A DNA stretch of 64,000 nt from Brachypodium distachyon. Its lineage: Eukaryota; Streptophyta; Magnoliopsida; Poales; Poaceae. The notes under the pieces are model-generated. The model saw only the letters and a list, made by a program, of their open reading frames with translations. It was not told the origin of the DNA and made no database searches. The stretch's first letter is position 1, and the number at the start of each line of letters is the position of its first letter. The DNA is taken from positions 28,761,008-28,825,007 of the forward strand of contig NC_016133.3 in the NCBI RefSeq assembly GCF_000005505.3, given 5' to 3'. Shown in pieces: positions 55,270-64,000 of the stretch. Made by a program: the position numbers and the translations under genes.

Positions 55270-58200
55270 CCCTCCCCAGATTCGGCTCCCGCTCGGCCCG
55301 AGACTGAGTCGGCGAGGGCGGAAGCAGCGACGAATGCGAGGCCGGCGAGTTAAAGGGGCGGAGGGCAGGAAGAGAGGCCCGCGGCGGCAGAGGAGACAGG
55401 CAGCCAGACTGGCTTTGACTGGGCGAGGGAGGTGGGGTTGCGAAACGGCGACGGCTTGTTTTGTTTGCTGTGTACTTGTTGTGGGGGGTGAGTCCAAGTG
55501 GCGCGGCAGCAAGGCGCGCACGCGGACGCGGCCCGCGGTCGAGGTGGGGTTCGCCGGCCGCGCGCGCAGGCGTCTGGTTTGGGGCGGAGGAAATGATGCG
55601 AGCAGCGTGCGACACAGGACCGTGCGGTGCGCGGAGGAACGTGCTGGGTTCCGGAACTTGGGATCGTCGTCGCGTCGCGGTGCCTGCAGCGGTTTCAGGC
55701 GCTTCGGGAGGTCGCGGCAGGCCCCCGTGCGTGTGCACAGTGCGCCCGTCCGCCGCAAGGGTTAGGCAAAAGGTTTCAAAGGAAAAACATAAAAAAAAAT
55801 GGAAGTTTTATTTAGAAGGATATTTTTCATGCGTAGCTTTTTTTTCCGAAATGTGTGGAAACCCCGGCTTCTGCATCAATCGACACACACATTTTGATTG
55901 CAAAGTTATAACGGTAGGTCATACAATTCATCGACAAGCAACCATGGATACAGGACTAAATCAGCTAAGAACATCAATAATAACGCAATTGAAAGCGTCT
56001 AGTACACCGCCAACCAGCTCGGTTGAAAACATCCTGAGGTATTGTCTCCAGCCGGTTGAATCCAATATCCATAAGCTCTCGAAGGTGCGTAGGAAGCAAG
56101 GACTAGGGTTTAAAACAAACCATACGATTTTTTTCCTATGGGTCATTTTTCATGCAATTTCAACAGAAAAAAATCCATGAGGCCTAGTCTCCCCCAAACA
56201 ATTTTTTGTTTCTTTGATACTCCGATTTTGACTAGTAAGTTCTTGCATTTTTCTTGTGCTTTACCTTTAATCAGACATCTTCTGCGACATAACTATGAAT
56301 CAAAATGATATGACATTGTGTTTCTACATTTTTCCTCCTTTTGAAATCCTGAATCAGATTGGCCATAAGCTTTTAAGAATGAGTTTTTCAAGGTCCACGC
56401 TCTGAATTTTTGTCCATTCGTAGTTTTTTTTTAAGAAACAGGAGAAACATGAAACATAATTTTGCAGTACGGGAACAAAAAAATTCCTAGAAAACATATA
56501 AATTAAATGGTGTTCTTTCGTAGAACACTTGCGGATGTAGAATTTTGCTTGCTAATACGTGCAATATTTTCATCATCTCACTACATCCTCCGCTTGAGTT
56601 TATAAGGTTCCTATTGAAGTTCATGCCATGCTTTGACAAATAATTATTCAATTATATTTAGTGTATATATATATAAGTTATACCATTACAAAGAGTTTTT
56701 TCAATAAGAATCCGACAATATATCTTTTGTGCCGCAATAACATCATATTGTCGATGTATTTTTTGATCAAAGTTTGACATAAAATTCCGCGCGTGTCTTA
56801 TACACCCAAACGGAGGGAGTATTTTCTATGTAGCAAAGTCTGCTTTGATTGAATCCAAGTCCATAATCAAACCGACACGGTAAACATAAATACTAATCAC
56901 TTTATTCCAAAATACACCTCATATAGAGTTTTGCACTTGAATCAAGGCAGTTCTTGTTTTTAGTGACTAACCACTCATATTGGGTTAATAATAAATAGAT
57001 GCGACTACTTATTGGCCGGGTGCGGATAACAAGAGAAAAATGAGGTGTATTATGGAGCAAATAAAAAAAAGTTATACACGTTGTATCGTGGAATGGAGAG
57101 AGTACCTAGTACCTCGTCAGCCCTTTCTATGACATCTCGCGATCCCACCTCATCCGTTCCTCTACGAGTATGTTCATATTGTATTTGTTTTCGACAGTAT
57201 TTGTGCATGTTCGAATTTTGTGTATGTGTTTTTGCTTCCACTAGAATACGAAGCAGTTCCATCAATGTGCGTCCTGCTTTCGGCCATTTCATATTATTTT
57301 TCTCTCACAGTCTCGTGCCGGCGTTGTGCGTTTGCTCTGGACCTCAGACCACGAGGTCACGGTATTTTCGGTGTGTCGCGGTCTACACGAGGTGTTCGTT
57401 TGGTGACTTCTTTTCGCCGCGATAACGGGGTGAAGGATGGCCGGGCGAAGCAGATAACGGATTTTTTTTTTCTAGAAATAGAGGGCCTCCCCTCTGTTCC
57501 ATTTATCATAGACAAGTGAAACAAACTCAGATAACGGATTTGGACTCGGAGGTTCCTTCATGCTCTTGACTCCGAAACCGGTATTATATGGCAACCAAGA
57601 ACCAACGTACGGTACGTAGAGTGCGTGGCACCTGTTGATGAGTTGATCGATGTTAATGGGAATACGGCCGGATACTTAGATACTGCAAACACATCGCAAT
57701 CAAAAGAGACTAGAGAGTACACCTTGGTGACGCGTGCGTCAGTCCGCCCGGTACGTAGTTCAGTTGCGTGTGTGACTACGACGTTGACGTGTCCGGCCAA
57801 GGGTTCCTCAGGTTCAGGTGTACGTATTACTATATACTTATCGCTTGTTATCTGGACAGCGTAGCTTTCACAACCGCGTGTACGCAACGCCAGTGACGTG
57901 CGGGGCTTGTTTTTTCTCGCCAAACCACACACAGTGCCACTCCTTTTGCAACACACACGTTCCCTCTTTCATTTAATATTTTTTTTAATTATGTCTTCTC
58001 TAACTAACTAAGAAAAAGAAGCGAGAGAGAAAACCATGGCTACGAAGGGAGTGCAAATACTTAGGTGACTGCCACCCGCGTTATTTTTTCTCTCGTGGCT
58101 TTGTGTACGATCGCCAGCTGAGCATGTAACGGTTAAATTATCATGGCCAGCCCCAGGTCTTAAAGGAGATCTATGATAAATGGCGGGCGGCCAGGCCCCG

Positions 58201-59029
58201 TATGGCTCGGTCGTGGCGATGTGCCAAAGCGGCGCTAACTGCTAGGAAGATGCGATCTACTGTTTGCTTATATCAGCGGAGGACTGCAACTGGCATCGGG
58301 TCCGTCAGACGCGAATTGAAGTTCTCGTCCAAGTACTTCGTCCGTTTGCGTGTACCGTCGCCGGGAATGCGGTCGACCAAGCGTTTGGCTACTCATGTGT
58401 CCGAGAAAACGTAGCTGCCTTAGATTCAGTTCGTTGCATGATGCATCTGGATTGTCGATACGGACGAGGACATGTCCCGGCCTCTTGACCCGGCCATGGC
58501 AAGGACCGTCTAATTTAAGCCACTGATTTTATTTGGTTGACATGTAGACCAAATTGTCGTGCATGCATATATCAATCATCCCAAAACTAGGCGATTTGCC
58601 ACACAACAAGACAGAGCAAAACATTGGAAAGATATTCACCCTGACCTCTACTATCTTCTAGAAAACCTATCTATGGTTCCACCTTCGTTGTCACCCCTCT
58701 TCTATGGGTAGATCGTGAGCCTTCTCCTCCTCTACCGGGAGAGGGGTATGTAATAAGGCCGTGATCTACCGGTGGAAGTTGTAATTTTTCTCGTATGAAA
58801 GTTTGTTAGTAGGTTTTTGTTTGTCAAGAATTGTCGGCGGCGAAACGATGAAGGCTGTCAGCTTGGAATAAGATCTCCCCGTCTCGACCTCGTTCCGGTG
58901 GTGCTTCGTAATGTCGGGAGGCGTATGGAAATGTAGTGGTTCTCATGGAGGCGACGCTCGGCGGATGTCAGCGCTTCTTCATCGAGACGGTATTCCTAGT
59001 TTCTAGTCCCTCGGGTTCGACCAAGCTTG
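55270..59029. other. RABC promoter and intergenic DNA
   Basis: The first 500 bases are GC-rich and should hold the 5' UTR and promoter of RABC (minus strand). Beyond that no gene was recognised; several 60-240 codon frames lack any recognisable motif. A lone MITE-type right end (ACGGAGGGAGTA) is at about 56811-56822. Confidence 0.5.
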
Positions 59030-59963
59030 GCAACACGAAATAATGTTCAGGCTTTAGCAAAAGAACAACAATTAAATTGAAAAGGAAACATCGCCACTCC
59101 TATCTCCGGATGGCAACGGGTACGAAGCCCGCCGGGTAGTGCCCGCCCCGCCCCATCACCGCAACCCTGATCGCAGCCCCGTCCCCGCTAACGGGTTTCA
59201 TTTTTTCCCGTCCCTGTCGAGAACCCGAACCCATGAGCATACACAACACATCCAGGAAAAAAAGCAGCACAACGACACAAAAACATTCTCTTTTAACAGC
59301 ACAATGATGGTAAAACAATATAATGATGACGTGGAGCGGAGGGAGTGGGCGCGCCGCGCCATGGAGAAAGCGACTGAGCGAGAGCGCGTAGGAACGGAGG
59401 GAGTGGGCGGCTCGGGAAGTTGATAGAATGGGGACTAGGGAGGGCCGAGTAGTGAATTAGGGTTAGAAACATGTTATATACCTAAGGTTTTCGCAAGAAT
59501 GGGCTGAACTGGGCCATGTATATGAGCTATATCATATTTTTCATGACCCATCGGGTATCGGAAAGTGCCGGACTGGGTTTGAACCCGTTCACTTTTGACT
59601 CACGAACAAACCCGCGGGATTTAGATTTGACTCAAACCCGTTTCGTAATGGGGTAAAACCCTGCGGGGTTACGTGTTTCGGGGCCCCATTGCCATCTTGA
59701 CTCGTATCCCTACAAGAATTTGACTACCACCAAATGTTTTAAAAAACCCAGTTCAGCCCATCTAAAGAGATGGGAAGTCATGAACGCTGAACGTACTTGG
59801 GCTGATGATATCCTAAAGATGGGAAGCCATGGAGCATTGAACGTATATATTTGGGCCAGTATGATCCCCTAAAAGTGCAGACTGTCAAACCACATGATCT
59901 TCACCATAACGTTAGAGAAGGACTCCAAAGCCACAAAAAATTAGACCAATAAAAGCACCCTGA
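59030..59963. repeat. Dispersed repeat, copy 2 (with insertion)
   Basis: It matches 38690-38990 outside the TIR element at 59105-59699 (AACATCGCCACTC before it; AACGTACTTGGGC, TATGATCCCCTAAAAGTGCA and CCACATGATCTTCAC after it). Part of the right half (GATGGGAAG(T/C)CATG... TTGAACGTA) is itself duplicated locally. Confidence 0.75.
59105..59699. mobile_element. TIR transposon remnant (hAT- or Mutator-like, non-autonomous)
   Basis: Near its ends are GATGGCAACGGG (left) and the inverted GATGGCAATGGG (right). It is flanked by near-identical 9-mers, ACTCCTATC (59096-59104) and ACTCGTATC (59700-59708). The paralogous site at 38770 lacks the insert. The interior carries no recognisable transposase. 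Class is uncertain because the exact ends are blurred. Confidence 0.65.
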
Positions 59964-60929
59964 GGCCCCGTTTGGAACAAAGGATGTTCATAGGAATTTC
60001 ACAGGAAATGTTTCTATGATGCCATTTGGATTGTAGGATTGGCATTGAGAATTCAAATAGGAATGTTTCCTTTCCTTTGAGAACTCCAATGCAACATGTG
60101 TCTTTATCTCTCTTCTTTTCTCTCTTTTGAAACACCGTTTTCTGTGAAATTCCCGTTGAGGCGTTGTCGAGGTACACCTCGGACGATGGCGGTGACGTCC
60201 TCGGACGTCTCTCCCCTTCCATGAGGCGTTTTCGAGGTACTACACCACCACCGCTCTAGGTTCTCGAGTGAAAACCTAAAGTCCTCGGATTGGGCGGCAG
60301 CGGCGCTCGCAGCGTCACGCTCTCCCTTGGGGGTGCCGTTGGGGGAATGCTAGATCTGCTGACGAGGGATCTTGGTCGGCGGCTCGGTGTTTTTAATTAG
60401 GGTTGAATCTTGCTGTTTATGTTTAGTTAGGGTTTAAATATTGTTGTTTATGTTTAGTTCTATAGTTAATTAGGGTTGAATCTTGCTGTTTATATTTAAT
60501 TAGGGTTTAAATATTGGTGTTTATGTTTAGTTCTAGCTATTTAGGATTTATATTGCTGTTTATGGTTAAGTATTAATGTTATTGTTGTTTATGGTTAAAT
60601 GATACATGCATGTGATCCTGACCATCGTGTCGGTTGATATGAGCAATGTGGGCCCGACCATCGTGCCAGGTCGTTGAGAAGGGTCCGGCCATTGTGCCGA
60701 TGGGGTATATGTAGGTGGGAATTTTTTTATGCAGGTATAAAATTCGGGTAGACTCATTTGTTGTTTTACAGCAATGGTCATGCCGAAATTTTCTGTTTTT
60801 TTTAAATTACTTTTATAAGTGTTCGATAGGAACCTCAGACTCGTGTTGAAGAGGTGCATGAGCAGCCACCGGTTGTGGAGGGAGAAATCCGAGAAGAAGC
60901 GGGGGCATTTACCTCGGGGGCATCTTCCT
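59964..60929. other. Unrecognised repeat-like DNA
   Basis: It starts with GGCCCCGTTTGGAACAAAGG, a phrase resembling grass MITE/transposon ends, whose right partner was not found. A tandem repeat follows at 60394-60560. No gene was recognised. Confidence 0.45.
60394..60560. repeat. Tandem repeat, ~73-bp period
   Basis: TTAATTAGGGTTGAATCTTG with its following AT-rich context (AGGGTTTAAATATTG(T/G)TG, TTTATGTTTAGTTCTA) is repeated about two and a third times. Confidence 0.8.
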
Positions 60930-62898
60930 CGGGTTCGGAAATTGCCATGAGCGATGGCTTTGAGCACGGCGAAGGAGCCGAGGAGCAACTATTCCTTGAA
61001 GGAGCCGAGGAGTAGCTGCTCCTTGAAGGAGCAGCTAACGAGAAAGAAGCCCAGGGTGCGACGTCACAGGCTACGGCGTCGACTACTCAGTCGGAGTCCA
61101 AGCGGGGGGCGAACAAGGTGCCGTCGGAGTCGTGGGTCGTCATCTAGCTCAATAAAGAAAGCTACCCGGAGGAACCGGTGGAGGCTGCAAAAAAATTCGC
61201 CAACACATGCAACGCCATCGTACGGGGACGTGCTCGGATCTATCAAAGATGGAGCGACGTTCCTGAAGCTGTGAAGCAAGACTGTTACGAGGCGGCATGG
61301 AAGCGGTTCGTGCCTGCCAATGATGAGATCCGCTCACAGTTGGAGTGGCGGATGCACCAAGTCATGAGGAAGGGCCAGAGCACGTGGCAATATAACTACA
61401 GGAAGCTCATCGGCAAAGACTGGAAGATAGTGGTTAACAAGCACTGGAAGGGGATCTCGAAGGACTGGGAGAGGTTCAAGGTGTGGGTCAGGTCCCCTGA
61501 ATTCAAGGCCAGCCAAAAATGGTACAAGGAGCTTCGTGAGAAAAGGCCCTTCGCCCACCGCCTCGGCAGTCGTGGACGCCTCGAAAAGGAGAAGGTGTGG
61601 GGGAAGGAGGACGCCCAATTGGACAAAGCCGGGATACAGCCGAGGGTCCCAACTTTGCTTCGCAGTGAGTACTCCAGCAAATGGCTGCGGTTGTCCATGA
61701 CCGCAAATCAGTGGGCGGGTCTGGAGCATAAGTCAGAGAAGCAAGATGCTGCACTCGTAAGGCATCGTCCTGTCATCTTCTTTTATCGGTTGGGCTTCTT
61801 ATACTCACATATAAGATTAACACCAGGCATGTTGTTTTTTGTATACATGGTGCAATTGCAGAGTGAGGGTCGGATGGCTCCCACTCGTTTTATCAACCAA
61901 CAGTGGGATGATGCCATCAGCTACGCTCTGCAATGAAATAAGCACGGGGGCCATATGCGAGGTGTCGGTTCCGGGCCCTTTCGCAGGCAGATGGCGAAAG
62001 AGCAAGGTTCCCGGAAACGCAGAAGGGCGGCCAGCAAAGAACAAAACTCAGAGGAATTGGATGAGAAGATCCGGGTGTTGGCGAGGGAGGCACTCAGGAA
62101 GCATGCAAGGAACCAGCGTGACGTCGACAACTTCATTCGATCACGGTGTTTTCCTGTCGGCGCCCAACCAACCAACTCCACCCACACCGGATCCTTCCCC
62201 GATGGGGAATAAGAGCACCTCATGCTCCGGCACCGAGTGACAGTTTGACCCGCTTGGGCCACTCGACGAGAACCTCACAGTAAGCGTCTTCACGTGGTAC
62301 GAAAAATAGTGAAATACCACTATCATGCTCCAATCTATTAATGATGTTGCCATGTTTGTCATGCGCAGAAGGGCGTCAAATGCCGGCTACACATGCCGAT
62401 GGTGGGGAATCCTCTGGGCGCGTGCGGGTTGCTGATGCCGCGTACGGCTGTGGTGCACCACGTGACCCTGCGAGACGACATGGTCAGGGTGCAGGTGGAC
62501 TCCGTGCTCAAGGGCTGCGAGGACGAACCGGTCCCTTATCCTCCACACGAAGAGCGACGACCCTAAGGGATTGCATCAACTCCTTCGTCATTTGGCCTAG
62601 GAGGTTGGCGGTCCTCGCTACGGAGCCTTCTCCGTATCCATCTCCGTCGCCCCGCCTCGGTCCGTCTGCACCCGCCGGGCGCCTGACGTCTCCGTCGCCG
62701 CTTGGCGCCTCACCCAGTCCTTTGGACTACGAGCCCGTAGAACGAGACTTCTCACCTGCGGCGGAATGCAGCGACGACAATGTAGGCCAAAATCCTCCGT
62801 CGCCGCCCAAACCCGAAGCCATCAATACCAAGACCCGTCCCTCGGAGAGCCACAGCAGCATCGGCCCTGTTGGAGCCCCGTCCAAGTGCCCCATCTAG
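60930..62898 (+). pseudogene. CACTA (En/Spm-like) transposase-associated ORF, N-terminal part
   Basis: The frame around 61178-61760 has the plant transposase-24/En-Spm pattern: WSDVPEAVKQDCYEAAWKRF, WQYNYRKLIGKDWKIVVNKH, then KASQKWYKELREKRPFAHRL with Gly-Ser-Arg. The usual family layout is a W/DNA-binding-like helix block followed by a Lys-rich segment and GS-rich motif, which fits. An intron seems to run from about 61756 to 61860 (acceptor TTGCAG), joining to SEGRMAPTRFINQQWDD. In-frame stops near 61013 and 61146 and frame changes after 61936 and 62212 show decay, unless further introns exist. A Pro/Ser-rich stretch follows to 62898. It probably belongs with the protease-like frame downstream. 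Confidence 0.6.
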
Positions 62899-63104
62899 GA
62901 TGCACGTCCCCCATAAACCAGACAATTCCGATTTCCTGAGACGCAGGAAAAACAAGAGGGGGACAGGCGGCAAGGCAAGCAAGGGCTCCTCCAAGGATGG
63001 GAAAGCGTCGTCTTCTACGGGAAGACAACCAAAGACCGCGTCGCAGATAAAAGGGATTTGGGAAGAGTGACCAGACATTCTAAAGATGCCCACCCACCCC
63101 CGTG

Positions 63105-64000
63105 TTGGAGATAGATTGCTTGATGGATCTTATTTCGTGGATAGGCGATTCTCCCAATTGTTGTTCCACCCAGGACAACCGATGGTGTCCCCGGATGACC
63201 TGTATCGCCTGCCACGAGAGATGCAGCCATAAAAAATACATGAATGTGGCATCATCAAGCGCAGACCTAACAAATCTGAAAATTAGGGTTCGAGTGCCAA
63301 AACATTATGGCTTCTTCGACTCCAATACGGGGGAAATCCAGAGGGAAAACGACGTTACCTTTGGCATTGACCTCCTCAACTTGTTTCACCTCTTCAACCG
63401 CAAGTGTCTCAACAACGCCATATTAAGACTTTGGTGTGTACACTACACGAGGGAGGCCTATAGGGTGAAGCAATATGGCATGGCCGTTGCCGACCCCTTT
63501 CTCTTCAACACCACTTTGCTTGGTCCAGACCCATTGTTGGCCGAAAGTAGAAAGTTGACGATTGAATACCTCACTCAATTCATGTTGAAGCACCAAGACC
63601 GCTGTTTTATATTGATATTGTACCATCTATAGTAAGTTGTTTTCAATTCGCGTGAATACATACATCTTTTTCCGTCGGAAGACTTGCTTGTTATATTATT
63701 TGGCTAATACAATGTGCCTCCTTTTGTGAAACAGCGGCCATTGGGTGATAATCGCCATCTGCCTCGATCTTGGAGGGGTTACATATTTTGATGCACTACG
63801 ACGCAAGGAGTATGAACCACAACGTGACTGGGACCCGATAAAAAATGTCATCGACTCAGCCTATCGCGACGCGGTGAAATGCTACGCGATGCCTGACTTT
63901 AGCCGCAATCCTGACGCTCCCCTCAGGCACACTTTCAGGTTCCCCTGCGAGCAACAGTCTGAAGGATCTGTCTATTGTGGTTACTACTGCGCGCACACTA
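63105..64000 (+). CDS. Ulp1-type cysteine protease domain of a CACTA-like element (partial)
   Basis: The plus-strand frame to 63631 includes DVTFGIDLLNLFHLFNRKCL and LLGPDPLLAESRKLTIEYLT. After a GT-AG intron at 63632-63734 it continues LYGHWVIIAICLDLGGVTYF and ends, at the window edge, with QQSEGSVYCGYYCAHT. The order GHW (His), FDA (Asp) and Q-x(n)-CGYY (Cys) fits the catalytic triad of Ulp1/C48 proteases, which many plant CACTA and Mutator elements carry. The residue before the catalytic Cys is Tyr where Asp is commoner. The protein is cut by the end of the window. The start is not defined; upstream frames (from about 62870) may belong to it. Confidence 0.7.

Noticed and set aside
54859..55765. 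Long frames on both strands over the RABC 5' region (up to 299 codons)
   Set aside because: They read through the GC-rich 5' UTR and promoter of RABC and contain the Rab exon in only one frame; the rest has no homology.
57045..58490. Several frames of 60-130 codons on both strands
   Set aside because: There are no conserved motifs, no splice-supported continuation and no codon bias suggesting a gene.

Overview
This is nuclear DNA from a grass of the wheat/barley type (Pooideae, probably Triticeae). The evidence is the intron-rich plant genes, the many Stowaway and Tourist MITEs with grass-type termini, nested LTR retrotransposons, plant LINEs with a zinc-knuckle ORF1, and an En/Spm-like transposase joined to a Ulp1-type protease. 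Nothing bacterial, organellar or CRISPR-like was seen.

Layout. 1-7250: an old LINE on the minus strand, broken by a roughly 1.04 kb insertion and by a Tourist MITE; its 5' end abuts a truncated short-chain dehydrogenase gene (7222-7599, minus). 7903-14610: a decayed Ty1/copia element (minus) with 298-bp LTRs and a perfect CTTAA target duplication, inserted behind the dehydrogenase promoter. 15914-20622: an intact ten-exon minus-strand gene for a ubiquitin-like plus leucine-rich-repeat protein. 21428-30153: a three-layer nest of LTR retrotransposons that lack pol: a gypsy-like gag/protease element on plus, a related one in its ORF on minus, and a gag-only copia-like element in its 3' LTR. 32820-33310: remnant of a TFIIIB B'' (BDP1) gene. 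35047-36945: an intron-less gene for a Golgi-type fucosyltransferase-like protein. 41773-49554: an 18-exon gene for a nodulin/glutamine-synthetase-like (FluG/NodGS) fusion protein, with three MITEs in its introns. 49720-50965: a 5'-truncated LINE. 51694-55269: a six-exon minus-strand gene for a Rab GTPase of the C (Rab18) group. 59030-59963: a dispersed repeat carrying a TIR-element insertion. 60900-64000: a CACTA-like transposon coding region running off the right edge.

The four intact host genes (UBL-LRR, fucosyltransferase-like, NodGS, RABC) are unrelated single genes, not a pathway. Exon models were built by hand from splice signals and reading frame; all exon lengths close in frame (373, 632, 842 and 217 residues). 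Two introns are non-canonical: an AT-AC intron with U12-type donor and branch point in NodGS, and a GC-AG intron in the UBL-LRR gene. The rest is repeats and unrecognised intergenic DNA.
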